The translations under genes were made by a program, and so were the position numbers. The notes below the pieces were generated by a model. The model ran no database searches. It was not told where the DNA came from and worked only from the letters and a program-made list of their open reading frames with translations. A stretch of DNA of 64,000 nt from an uncultured Ruminococcus sp. (GTDB lineage: Bacteria; Bacillota; Clostridia; Oscillospirales; Acutalibacteraceae), in assembly GCA_910585865.1 (NCBI GenBank), contig CAJUGO010000006.1:4970-68969 (forward strand), given 5' to 3'. Of this stretch, positions 48,044 through 56,465 are shown in pieces (positions within the stretch are counted from its first letter, which is position 1; each line of letters opens with the position of its first letter).

Positions 48044-49687
48044 TTAGTTGTTTACAATCATCAACTGGATAGCTGTAGCATCCTTAATTGAAATCGTACC
48101 ATCACCGTCTACATCGCAGATATCAAGCGGAAGATCCTCAAGTGCAGGAACGTCAGGCAATTCAACAATTGCTTTCTGAATATAAGTAGCATCCATAACT
48201 GTTACTCTTCCGTCACCGTCTGCATCACCAAGAAGTCTCGGAGCTGTTGTCGGAACAGGAGCTGTTGTTGGAACAGGAGCTGTTGTCGGAACAGGTCTTG
48301 TTGTTGGAACAGGAACTGTTGTCGGAACAGGTCTTGTTGTCGGAACAGGAACTGTTGTTGGAACAGGCCTTGTTGTTGGCTCTGTAATATCTGAGTTTGT
48401 AGCTGTATAATTGTATGTTTTATTTACCGTGCTGTTGTCAGAACCCTGAACATATACATTTACTGTGTACTTACCTGTCATATTAGGTGTGAAGGAATAT
48501 GTACTGTTAAGAGTGTAGTACGGAGTATTAGTAACACCGTTAGGATCAGTTACAACATACTTGTAGAAAAGAAGGTTAGTACCTGTTTTACCGCCGCCGG
48601 CTCTTACAGAAACAGTTGTAGCCTTATTTACCTTAATAAGATTGAGGTCGCCTGGTGTTACACCCTTGATTACAGGTTTAACCAGCTGTGAATCATCTTC
48701 AACTTTAACGCTGATTGTACGGTTGTTTTCGTTGCCGTCAGTATCCTTGAAATCAAAATTAATTGTGTAGTCACCGGCTGCAGTCGGTCTCCAAACTACT
48801 GAATTAGCGCTGCTGAATTCGGAAAGTGTTGATGTTCCGCCGTTAGCGTTAATTACAGAGAATTTGTAGCTTACTGCTGCGCCTGTCTGTGTGTTCTCTG
48901 CAAGGGCAGAAATTGTAACATCACTTCCAACATACACACCCTTAGCAGGATTAGCTGTATATGACTTTACCTGAAGAGGACTTACATCATAAACAGACCA
49001 TGTATTAGTCTTATTGTTATAGATATAACCATTCTTTGCTGTAAGGTCAGCAGTCTGATTGCTTCCGCTGTTGAAAATACAGTTTTTATATTCCTTTGCA
49101 GCAGTATACTGGTAAATGTTATCGCCAACCTCTGTCATTTTAGCACCGGGCCAGCCTGCATTTTTATCTGTTGCGCTGTTCCACATATAACAGTTAGGAT
49201 TACTCCAGCCTGCCTCATTTTCAAGGTAAACTGTCATGCCGCCACCGACTGGCGTAGTTGTAGGAGCAACACTTGGACTTGTTGCAGTTGTTGCTGTTGT
49301 TGCTGTTGTTGGATTTGTAGGAGCATCCTCATAATCCGACCATTTGCCTGCTGATAGATCATAGATCTTACCATTGCCGGGATAAGTTAAATCAGCAGTC
49401 TGACTTCCGCTGCCATTATTAAAAATAACATTAGCGTAGTCGCCTGTGAGAGTATAAGAATATACATCATCACTAACCTTTGTCATTTCAACGCCGGGCC
49501 AAGCTTTGTTATTGCCTAAACCGTCACTCCACATATAGCAGTAGAGCTTGTTCCAGCCGTTATTGGCCTTAACAAAGACTGTGTCGCCTGATGCCGCAAA
49601 AGCACCCATAGTACCTGCACAAACGGCAGAAACTGCAAGAACTAAGCAAAGAATCAAGCTAATAATTTTGTGCTGTTTTTTTACCAT
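48044..49687 (-). CDS. CBM26 x2 - Ig-like x2 - dockerin starch-binding protein
   Basis: A 547-residue secreted, non-catalytic protein. Signal peptide 1-32; CBM26 copy one (FVKANNGWNKLYCYMWSDG, AWPGVEMTKV) and copy two (YLENEAGWSNPNCYMWNS, GWPGAKMTEV); two Ig-like domains (YTANPAKGVYVGSDVTISAL and VKPVIKGVTPGDLNLIKVNK); a PVPTT repeat linker; and a C-terminal dockerin with two Ca loops (DADGDGRVTVMDATYIQ, DVDGDGTISIKDATAIQ). It should bind starch and dock onto a cohesin scaffold, as in the R. bromii amylosome. I use the ATG at 49687 with GGAGG. The cohesin partner is not in this window. Confidence 0.93.
   Translation of the reverse strand: MVKKQHKIISLILCLVLAVSAVCAGTMGAFAASGDTVFVKANNGWNKLYCYMWSDGLGNNKAWPGVEMTKVSDDVYSYTLTGDYANVIFNNGSGSQTADLTYPGNGKIYDLSAGKWSDYEDAPTNPTTATTATTATSPSVAPTTTPVGGGMTVYLENEAGWSNPNCYMWNSATDKNAGWPGAKMTEVGDNIYQYTAAKEYKNCIFNSGSNQTADLTAKNGYIYNNKTNTWSVYDVSPLQVKSYTANPAKGVYVGSDVTISALAENTQTGAAVSYKFSVINANGGTSTLSEFSSANSVVWRPTAAGDYTINFDFKDTDGNENNRTISVKVEDDSQLVKPVIKGVTPGDLNLIKVNKATTVSVRAGGGKTGTNLLFYKYVVTDPNGVTNTPYYTLNSTYSFTPNMTGKYTVNVYVQGSDNSTVNKTYNYTATNSDITEPTTRPVPTTVPVPTTRPVPTTVPVPTTRPVPTTAPVPTTAPVPTTAPRLLGDADGDGRVTVMDATYIQKAIVELPDVPALEDLPLDICDVDGDGTISIKDATAIQLMIVNN
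48237..48378 (-). repeat. In-gene tandem repeat encoding the PVPTT linker
   Basis: Near-identical units of about 18 bases alternate 'GGAACAGG' and 'TGTTGTTGG' themes and encode alternating PVPTTR, PVPTTV and PVPTTA. They form the flexible linker ahead of the dockerin. Such a repeat is prone to slippage, so linker length may vary between strains. It is not a CRISPR array. Confidence 0.8.
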
Positions 49688-49757
49688 ACTGATTTCCTCC
49701 AAATTCATTTATATGGTTCGTATGTGTGAAGCTACTCAACACTACTCCACAACTACT

Positions 49758-49787
49758 ATTATATTTTACAATATAAGGCATAGGCAA
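49758..49787 (-). promoter_or_regulatory. Probable promoter of the starch operon
   Basis: On the minus strand: TTGCCT (49787-49782), 18-base spacer, TATAAT (49763-49758). The 360-base spacer between this operon and rarA is otherwise very A/T-rich with nothing else I can identify; no clear catabolite element was seen. Confidence 0.45.
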
Positions 49788-50048
49788 ATTTTCTTATAAA
49801 GAATTTTGTTTTTTTTTGACTTACAAAAATGCCTCTTTCAAATTGTGCATTTTAGACAATTGTTATTTAATTAATAATAAAAAAAATAAAATATAACAAA
49901 GCTACACAAAAAATGATATATTTTAGAAAAAATAACATCATTAATACTTTTTATTTACCGCCAATCAGTTATACTATTGTATGCATTTTATATAGACAAT
50001 TTAATAAAACACCCTTGGATTTCGACAATTTTCGCACAGCTTACTATA

Positions 50049-51314
50049 TTAGATTTTTTTAATTTTGTCCCAGTACGCTTTAAATGCCTGTTCATTTTTG
50101 TTGTCGCCGTAATCATAATATTTTCTGTTTTTAATCAAATCAGGCAAATACTGCTGATTAATAAAATGATTGGGGTAATCATGCGGATAAAGATAAAACT
50201 GACCCTTGTTTGGATTATCTTCACCGTCACAGTGCATATTTTGAAGCTGACGCGGCACGGATCCCGACTTTCCGCTGCGAACATCCTGCATAGCAAGATT
50301 GATGCCCGTATATGCCGAATTGGACTTAGGCGCATTGCAAACCATAACAACCGCGTCTGCAAGAGGTATCCTTGCTTCCGGAAGACCGACTGCCTGGGCA
50401 ATGTCCACACAGGACTTCACTATCGGAATTAACTGCGGATATGCCAGTCCCACATCCTCGCAGGCACAAATCATCAGCCTCCGGCATGCACTCGGCAGAT
50501 CTCCTGCTTCAAGCAATCTTGCAAGATAATGCAGTGCTGCGTCAGGGTCACTCCCCCTCATGCTTTTCTGGTATGCAGACACAATGTCATAATGCTCGTC
50601 GCCGTCTTTGTCATATCTTAATGCACTTTTCTGTACCAGCTGTTCAACAGTTTCCGCTGCTACCATTTTTACGCCGCTTTGCTCATCACTTGCGATTACT
50701 GAAAGTTCAACTGCATTCATCGCCTTGCGCACATCTCCTCCGCAGCCGGCTGCAATTTTCTTTGCACATTCAGGCGGAAAATCAATCTTTATGCCGCTTT
50801 CATCCTCAAGAGCTTCAACTGCACGGTACACTGCTTTTTCAACTTCATCAGGAGAAACCGGTTTAAATTCAAAAACAGTTGAACGGCTTAAAATTGCGTT
50901 ATATACATAGAAATAAGGATTCTCTGTAGTTGACGCAATCAGTGTTATACTTCCGTTTTCGATAAATTCGAGTAAAGTCTGCTGCTGCTTTTTATTAAAA
51001 TACTGGATTTCGTCGAGATACAAGAGTATTCCGTTGAGACCCGAAAAAGTATTCAGCTGTGAAACAATTTCCTTTATATCAGCGGTTGAAGCCGTTGTTC
51101 CGTTAAGCTTTTTGAGAGTTCGGTTGGTTTTATTTGCAATATATGTCGCAAGCGTTGTCTTTCCTACCCCTGAAGGACCGTAAAATATAAGATTAGGCAC
51201 TTCTCCGCTCTCAATAATTTTGCGCAGAGGTTTATCTTCTGCAAGCAGATGCTTCTGTCCCACGATATCGTCAAGCGTCTTTGGTCTGAGCCTGTCGGCA
51301 AGCGGAATATTCAT
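50049..51314 (-). CDS. rarA: Replication-associated recombination protein RarA (MgsA)
   Basis: A 421-residue AAA+ ATPase acting at blocked replication forks. Motifs are PLADRLRPKTLDDIVGQKHLL, Walker A YGPSGVGKTTLA, Walker B ILYLDEI, the sensor 1 segment STTENPYF, and the C-terminal tetramer domain (SDPDAALHYLARLLEAGD, ICACEDVGLAYPQ, GKSGSVPRQLQN). The start is the ATG at 51314 with GGGGTG; the longer reading to 51371 is unsupported. It is downstream of glyA with a terminator between them. Confidence 0.95.
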   Translation of the reverse strand: MNIPLADRLRPKTLDDIVGQKHLLAEDKPLRKIIESGEVPNLIFYGPSGVGKTTLATYIANKTNRTLKKLNGTTASTADIKEIVSQLNTFSGLNGILLYLDEIQYFNKKQQQTLLEFIENGSITLIASTTENPYFYVYNAILSRSTVFEFKPVSPDEVEKAVYRAVEALEDESGIKIDFPPECAKKIAAGCGGDVRKAMNAVELSVIASDEQSGVKMVAAETVEQLVQKSALRYDKDGDEHYDIVSAYQKSMRGSDPDAALHYLARLLEAGDLPSACRRLMICACEDVGLAYPQLIPIVKSCVDIAQAVGLPEARIPLADAVVMVCNAPKSNSAYTGINLAMQDVRSGKSGSVPRQLQNMHCDGEDNPNKGQFYLYPHDYPNHFINQQYLPDLIKNRKYYDYGDNKNEQAFKAYWDKIKKI

Positions 51315-51337
51315 TTTATTCACCCCGTATAAAACAC

Positions 51338-51362
51338 ACGGCAAGAGCTGTGCCCTTGCCGT
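51338..51362 (-). terminator. Hairpin terminator between glyA and rarA
   Basis: ACGGCAAG (51338-51345) pairs with CTTGCCGT (51355-51362); on the minus strand a TGTTTT tail follows. It lies 17 bases after the glyA stop and just before the rarA ribosome binding site. Confidence 0.65.
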
Positions 51363-51378
51363 AAAATACAAATTAGAA

Positions 51379-52635
51379 TTATTCGTAGAGCGGATATTTT
51401 TTGCAGATTTCCTCTACGCCCTCTCTGACTTTATCTCTGCTGTTTTCATAATCATTAAGAACAAGAGTAATATACTCGGCAATCTTGTCCATATCTTCCT
51501 CGTTAAGACCTCTTGTTGTTACGGCAGCAGTTCCGATTCTTACACCGCTTGTAACAAAAGGTGAGCGCGGCTCGCCGGGAATTGTGTTCTTATTTACCGT
51601 AATGTAGCAATCATCAAGACGAGCCTCAAGTTCTTTGCCTGTCACATCGGTGTCACGCAGATCCATAAGAAGAACATGATTGTCTGTGCCGCCCGAAACA
51701 AGCTTGTTGCCTCTCTTGATGAGACCTTCAGCCAATGCTTTGCAGTTTGCAACAACTCTTGCACCGTACTCTTTAAACTCAGGCTTTAAAGCCTCGCCGA
51801 AGCAAACAGCCTTTGCAGCAATTGTATGCATAAGGGGGCCGCCCTGAGTGCCCGGGAAAATAGCCTTGTCTATCTGTTTTGCAAATTCCTCGCGGCAAAG
51901 GATAAGACCGCCGCGCGGACCTCTTAATGTCTTGTGAGTTGTGGTTGTAACAAATTCACAGTAAGGAACAGGATTTGGATGTACGCCTGCAGCAACAAGT
52001 CCCGCAATATGCGCCATATCAACCATAAGATATGCTCCGACCTCATCGGCAATTTCTCTGAGTTTTGCAAAATCAATTATTCTGGGGTACGCCGAAGCGC
52101 CTGCAACAATAAGCTTTGGCTGGCACTGCTTAGCTGTTTCAAGAACCTTATCATAATCAATTCTGTGAGTTTCGCTGTCAACTCCGTATGAAACGAAATT
52201 GAAATATTTTCCTGAAATATTAACAGGTGAACCGTGGGTAAGGTGACCGCCCTCGTTGAGATTCATACCCATAACAGTGTCACCCGGCTCAAGCATTGCA
52301 AAATAAACGGCTGTATTAGCCTGAGCGCCCGAATGAGGCTGAACATTTGCGTGTTCTGCGCCAAAAAGCTCGCATGCGCGCTTGCGTGCGATCTCCTCTA
52401 CAACATCAACGCACTGACATCCGCCGTAGTATCTCTTTCCCGGATAACCCTCTGCATATTTGTTGGTAAGCAGACTGCCCATAGCAGCCATTACAGCAGG
52501 CGATACAATGTTTTCGCTTGCTATAAGTTCAAGATTTCTTCTCTGTCTTTTAAGCTCGTCTGTCATAGCCTGTCCGACTGCCGGATCATACTCATTTAAA
52601 TAATTCAGGCAAGCAATATTTGTCTTTTCACTCAT
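51379..52635 (-). CDS. glyA: Serine hydroxymethyltransferase
   Basis: A 418-residue PLP enzyme that interconverts serine and glycine and charges tetrahydrofolate with one-carbon units. Motifs are LIASENIVSPAVMAAMGS, NKYAEGYPGKRYYGGC, VQPHSGAQANTAVYFA, LMVDMAHIAGLVAAGVHP, and the PLP-Lys site VTTTTHKTLRGPRGGLILC. The length is standard. The ATG has an AGGGGA site. It is in the dusB-glyA run and could work with FolC products in the same pathway. Confidence 0.98.
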   Translation of the reverse strand: MSEKTNIACLNYLNEYDPAVGQAMTDELKRQRRNLELIASENIVSPAVMAAMGSLLTNKYAEGYPGKRYYGGCQCVDVVEEIARKRACELFGAEHANVQPHSGAQANTAVYFAMLEPGDTVMGMNLNEGGHLTHGSPVNISGKYFNFVSYGVDSETHRIDYDKVLETAKQCQPKLIVAGASAYPRIIDFAKLREIADEVGAYLMVDMAHIAGLVAAGVHPNPVPYCEFVTTTTHKTLRGPRGGLILCREEFAKQIDKAIFPGTQGGPLMHTIAAKAVCFGEALKPEFKEYGARVVANCKALAEGLIKRGNKLVSGGTDNHVLLMDLRDTDVTGKELEARLDDCYITVNKNTIPGEPRSPFVTSGVRIGTAAVTTRGLNEEDMDKIAEYITLVLNDYENSRDKVREGVEEICKKYPLYE

Positions 52636-52670
52636 TTTACATTCCCCTATCTGTTGATTTGCTGTATTAA

Positions 52671-53654
52671 TCAGTACGCATATGACTGCAACAAAGCTTT
52701 TTGTCTGAGTGCGTACAAATCTTCAATAGTTTTAATTTTTCCTGCTTCATTTCTGAGCGAAGCAGCGCCTTTGATTCCTTTAAAATATCCCATTACAAGC
52801 TTTCGCGCCTGAAGCATAGCCATATGCTCGCCCTTATAATTGACCATCGCTTTTATATGTTCAAGCATTACATCAAATTTTTCTTCTATACTTGGAACAG
52901 CAATCGGCTCATCGGGATTTTCAAGGTATGAATTTATTTGGGCAAACAGCCACGGATTTCCAAGTGATGCCCTGCCAATCATAACAAGACTGCACCCTGT
53001 TATTTCCATAACTTCTTTTGCCTTATGAGCCGAATCGATATCTCCGTTTGCAATTACGGGAATATTTACGGCTTGTCTTACTTCTTTTATAATATCGTAA
53101 TCCACGGGAGGCTTATAATACTGCATTCTTGTCCGTCCGTGAACCGTGATTGCAGCCGCACCCGCCTGCTCGCATATCTTGGCAACCTCAACGGCGTTAA
53201 CACTGCTGTCATCCCAACCCTTTCGGATTTTAACGGTAACGGGAATATCCGACACTTCAGTAACAGCACTTACAATTTCTCCGCACAAACCGGGATTTTG
53301 CATTAATGCACTGCCGCTTCCGCCGGAAATTATTTTTGGAGCGGGACATCCCATATTTATATCAATAATATCAGCCTTATTTTCAATTGCACGCTTTGCC
53401 GCATCCGACATACAATCAGGATTATCTCCGAAAATCTGAATACCGCACGGTCTTTCATAATCGGAAATTTGCATAAGCTCTTCACTTTTTTTACTGTTAA
53501 AGGACAGTGCCTTTGAGCTTACCATTTCACTCACACAGTACGCTGCGCCGAACCTGACGCAAAGTTCGCGGTACGCCCTGTCGCTTACACCTGCCATAGG
53601 AGCTAAAACGGTATGAGATTTAAGTTCGATTCCGCCAATCTTTAATTTTTCCAT
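52671..53654 (-). CDS. dusB: tRNA-dihydrouridine synthase (DusB-like)
   Basis: A 327-residue FMN-dependent TIM-barrel enzyme that reduces uridines in tRNA D-loops. Motifs are LAPMAGVSDRAYRELC, VSEMVSSKAL, CGIQIFGDNP, IDINMGCPAPKIISGGSGSALM (catalytic Cys in MGCPAPK) and AITVHGRTRMQYY. IPVIANGDIDSAHKA and MIGRASLGNPWLF bind FMN phosphate. It follows the TEYIEP surface protein gene with only three bases between, and glyA comes after. Start ATG has an AGGT site, weak. Confidence 0.95.
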   Translation of the reverse strand: MEKLKIGGIELKSHTVLAPMAGVSDRAYRELCVRFGAAYCVSEMVSSKALSFNSKKSEELMQISDYERPCGIQIFGDNPDCMSDAAKRAIENKADIIDINMGCPAPKIISGGSGSALMQNPGLCGEIVSAVTEVSDIPVTVKIRKGWDDSSVNAVEVAKICEQAGAAAITVHGRTRMQYYKPPVDYDIIKEVRQAVNIPVIANGDIDSAHKAKEVMEITGCSLVMIGRASLGNPWLFAQINSYLENPDEPIAVPSIEEKFDVMLEHIKAMVNYKGEHMAMLQARKLVMGYFKGIKGAASLRNEAGKIKTIEDLYALRQKALLQSYAY

Positions 53655-53657
53655 TTC

Positions 53658-54152
53658 TTACCTGCGCACAGAGCTTTTTCTTCCGCTTACCTTGTTGCTT
53701 ATTAAAACTATTGAAACTGTCAGAACACCCACGCCTACACACACCCAAGATACAATTCCCGCCGTATAATTAGTGGTGTATTTTTTCGTACTGACTGTTT
53801 TTGCAAGTGTAGGAGCCTGAAAATACTCAGTTGTAGCCTGAACAACAGGATCAACATACTGAGCCTGAGTCTGATTCTGTACAGGTTCATCCGTAACAGG
53901 TTCAGCGTACTCAGTCGTAGGCTCAATATAATCAGTTTGTGCGGGCGGATCGGTTTGATCATACTCATTAGTAACAGGAGGCTCTGTAACAGGCTCTATA
54001 TATTCTGTTGTAGGTTCAATATATTCCGTCGGCGGTTCAATATATTCTGTTTCATCTTCGCCCTCTGCAAATACGGTCACAGTGCAGCACAGAGCCGCAA
54101 ATATTACAAGTACAATGCAAAGCGCTTTTTTTGTCAAATTTTCGGACTTCAT
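53658..54152 (-). CDS. Surface protein with TEYIEP repeats
   Basis: A 164-residue protein. Signal peptide 1-29, then an extracellular stalk of about 100 residues with repeats of the type TEYIEPpTEYIEPtTEYIEPv, rich in Thr, Glu, Tyr, Pro and Asp, and a C-terminal membrane helix (AGIVSWVCVGVGVLTVSIVLISN) with a basic tail (GRKSSVRR). This sorts it as a membrane-anchored, possibly glycosylated acidic stalk. I recognise no family. Its placement three bases before the housekeeping dusB gene is odd. The repeats are also seen at the DNA level. Confidence 0.75.
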   Translation of the reverse strand: MKSENLTKKALCIVLVIFAALCCTVTVFAEGEDETEYIEPPTEYIEPTTEYIEPVTEPPVTNEYDQTDPPAQTDYIEPTTEYAEPVTDEPVQNQTQAQYVDPVVQATTEYFQAPTLAKTVSTKKYTTNYTAGIVSWVCVGVGVLTVSIVLISNKVSGRKSSVRR

Positions 54153-54193
54153 TTTAATACCCCATTTTAACTTTCATTGGCGTATATATTTTG

Positions 54194-54222
54194 ATTATAT
54201 CAAACAATAACCGTTATTGCAA
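54194..54222 (-). promoter_or_regulatory. Promoter with palindromic spacer for the TEYIEP-dusB-glyA run
   Basis: On the minus strand: TTGCAA (54222-54217), 17-base spacer, TATAAT (54199-54194). The spacer includes CAATAAC-CGTTATTG-type symmetry, a possible regulator site. Confidence 0.55.
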
Positions 54223-54288
54223 TATGTTTTGAACAAGAATTTTCATACCGACGGGAATATTATAAAAGGTCTGTTTTAATCTTATGGA

Positions 54289-55392
54289 TTATGTCAAAAC
54301 TTTAGAAAGCACATTTCCAAGGAGTTCGCCCGCATATACGGCTTCATCAATCGAGTTTGCCTCTGTGCCCACTTCAATCAGAAGTGAACCGTCACATACA
54401 TATTCATTGTAGGCAAAATAGTCAAAGCTTATCGGTCTTGTCATATTCGGATACATATTTTCAGCAGTATTCTGGATTTTTAATGCAAAATTAAGATTAT
54501 TCTGCCAGTTTTCAAATCCTCTTTCACCGTCTGTATCGCATCCCGACAAAATCATAATTTGTGCGCCCTTCCTTCCGTTATATGAAAAAACAGGCTTCAC
54601 CTTGCACTCATCTGTACCTATCGCATCCCTGTGAATATCAAGCACAACCTTAATATCTTTGTACTTTTCCATATTGTTTTCAATAGTCTGCACGCTTCTG
54701 TCGTATGAACCGTTATATGAGGTATCATGAACAGTTTTGTCATGAATCGTTTTTATTCCTTTTTTATTTAGAGCTTCAGCAATTGCGTCTCCAACTGCAA
54801 CAACATTAAAGTCGTTATTGTCGGTACGGGAATAGAAGCTATCAAAAAAGTAATTGACATCTTCATCCATATATGCCTCGCTCGTGTGCGTATGATAAAT
54901 CAAAACCTGAGGAGAATTTATCCCCTTTTCAATATCAAATGTAAGTTCTTCGTTAAGCAATCCGTTAAAATCAAGTGACAACCCCGTTTTATTTCTTATA
55001 AAACAGTTTTCAACTGCCGTGCCGTCGCCTGTGATTGTTCTTTCTTCAATATCATATTTGGCCTCATCCTTATGCTCTGCATATGAATCGTAATAATCTG
55101 ACTTATCACGTTTTTTGGATTTTGCTGTGTTTACGGTTTTATCCTCTTTTGCTTTTTCCTGATTTTTAACTGCCGTACTGGGCTGGGTATTTTTTAGAGG
55201 CTCGTTATTTTCAAGTTTATATTCTCCGTTTGCCAGCGTAAAAGCCGCTGCGGCAAGCGCCGCAGGATTTTGTGAGCCAAAGCACTCGGGCAGTCGGTGA
55301 AGCACACAGAATACAGCCGTTGACAAAAGTACAGCGGCTGTAAAAATTTTTATTAAATTCAGATATTTTCCTTTTCTTTTCAAACAAATCAC
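54289..55392 (-). CDS. spoIIP: Stage II sporulation protein P
   Basis: A 367-residue cell-wall hydrolase of the engulfment machinery, an amidase and endopeptidase. An N-terminal membrane anchor (LIKIFTAAVLLSTAVFCVL) is followed by a low-complexity Lys/Glu/Asn linker and the amidase domain with VLIYHTHTSEAYMD, VVLDIHRDAIG and LLIEVGTEANSIDEAVY, carrying the zinc His and Glu residues. It lies 56 bases downstream of gpr, the conserved gpr-spoIIP order. The start GTG at 55392 has a weak site; a TTG three codons later with GGTGA is an alternative. Confidence 0.95.
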   Translation of the reverse strand: MICLKRKGKYLNLIKIFTAAVLLSTAVFCVLHRLPECFGSQNPAALAAAAFTLANGEYKLENNEPLKNTQPSTAVKNQEKAKEDKTVNTAKSKKRDKSDYYDSYAEHKDEAKYDIEERTITGDGTAVENCFIRNKTGLSLDFNGLLNEELTFDIEKGINSPQVLIYHTHTSEAYMDEDVNYFFDSFYSRTDNNDFNVVAVGDAIAEALNKKGIKTIHDKTVHDTSYNGSYDRSVQTIENNMEKYKDIKVVLDIHRDAIGTDECKVKPVFSYNGRKGAQIMILSGCDTDGERGFENWQNNLNFALKIQNTAENMYPNMTRPISFDYFAYNEYVCDGSLLIEVGTEANSIDEAVYAGELLGNVLSKVLT

Positions 55393-55448
55393 CAGCTTTT
55401 ATATATTTATATGCTGATAATTTTTCAGGTATGAGTGTATTGGTAATA

Positions 55449-56324
55449 TCACATAAGCGAAATAAGTTCCGGCAAATCAAATTCATTTTGCAGAGCGCCG
55501 TTTAAAGCAAATGAGATAAGCCTTGACGCGCGTTCGGTAAGCAGGTCTATTTCGCGTGGAATTACTACCATTTGTCTGCCGCTCGGCATAATCATTTTCT
55601 GCATTTTTGCACTGCAGTCTCCCTTTAAAAGATCGCTTGCGAGCGTCTGGGCGTCAACTACCGTAGGAACGCCAATTGCTATAACCGGAACTCCGATAGT
55701 TTCTTTTGTTATTTTTGTGCGGTGATTTCCCACGCCTGCTCCCGGAGATATACCGGTATCACTTATCTGCAGCGTACACCCAAGCCTTTCAAGCTTTCTT
55801 GAAGCAAGCGCGTCAATTGCAACAACTGCATTCGGGCGAATACGCTTGACTATGCTTAAAATATATTCCCCTGTTTCTATTCCCGTCTGTCCCGTTACAC
55901 CTGTCTGAACTACCGCAACAGGACGAAGCTTGTCGAGTCCTGTTGAACGGGCAATTTCTCCCCCTATATGGCGTGTGGCCAGTACCCTTCTGCTCGTTTT
56001 AGGTCCGAGAGAGTCAGGCGTAATATCTATGTTTCCCAAACCCACTACAAGAACGAGTCCGTTTACAGGCAAAAGCCGTTTTATTTCCGAGCCGATTGTA
56101 ACAAGCCGTTCATCCGTTTCCGTAAAATTATCCGTGAGTGAGGGAAGCTCTATTGTAATGTATGTTCCCATTTCTTTGCCTAGCGCCTGTTTGGCACGCT
56201 GGTTTTTTATAATAAGCCGTGAAATCTCAAGCCCGTTTTCACTGTATTTTTTATACTCCACTCCTCCTACATTCTCTCCTGCAATTTCCCTTGCTTCAAT
56301 TGCAAGGTCTGTTCTCAGCTGCAT
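55449..56324 (-). CDS. gpr: Germination protease GPR
   Basis: A 291-residue aspartic-type endoprotease that degrades small acid-soluble spore proteins when spores germinate. The start MQLRTDLAIEAREIAGENV is the family's cleaved prosegment. Key motifs are GLGNIDITPDSLGPKTSRRVLATRH, VAVVQTGVTGQTGIETGE, VVAIDALASRKLERLGCTLQISDTGISPGAGVGNHR and VIAIGVPTVVDA. The longer reading to 56387 lacks a site; the ATG at 56324 has GGGAGG. It precedes spoIIP. In Bacillus it is made under sigma-F/G in the forespore. Confidence 0.96.
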   Translation of the reverse strand: MQLRTDLAIEAREIAGENVGGVEYKKYSENGLEISRLIIKNQRAKQALGKEMGTYITIELPSLTDNFTETDERLVTIGSEIKRLLPVNGLVLVVGLGNIDITPDSLGPKTSRRVLATRHIGGEIARSTGLDKLRPVAVVQTGVTGQTGIETGEYILSIVKRIRPNAVVAIDALASRKLERLGCTLQISDTGISPGAGVGNHRTKITKETIGVPVIAIGVPTVVDAQTLASDLLKGDCSAKMQKMIMPSGRQMVVIPREIDLLTERASRLISFALNGALQNEFDLPELISLM

Positions 56325-56404
56325 AGTTTTTCCTCCCGCAATCGCATTAAAATAAAAAGCCAATAATTTGCTATTATTATTTATCAAACTTCTCGCTTAT
56401 ATTC

Positions 56405-56433
56405 TTTACAATAGAAATACAATTTGATATAAT
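56405..56433 (+). promoter_or_regulatory. Sigma-A promoter of the dockerin protease gene
   Basis: TTTACA (56405-56410), 17-base spacer, TATAAT (56428-56433), 33 bases before the start codon at 56466. Confidence 0.6.
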
Positions 56434-56465
56434 TACACTAATCTTTTTGTTTGCGAGGAATTTAT

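Noticed and set aside
48237..48378. CRISPR-like direct repeats
   Set aside because: The repeat is in frame, encodes a PVPTT protein linker and has no spacers.
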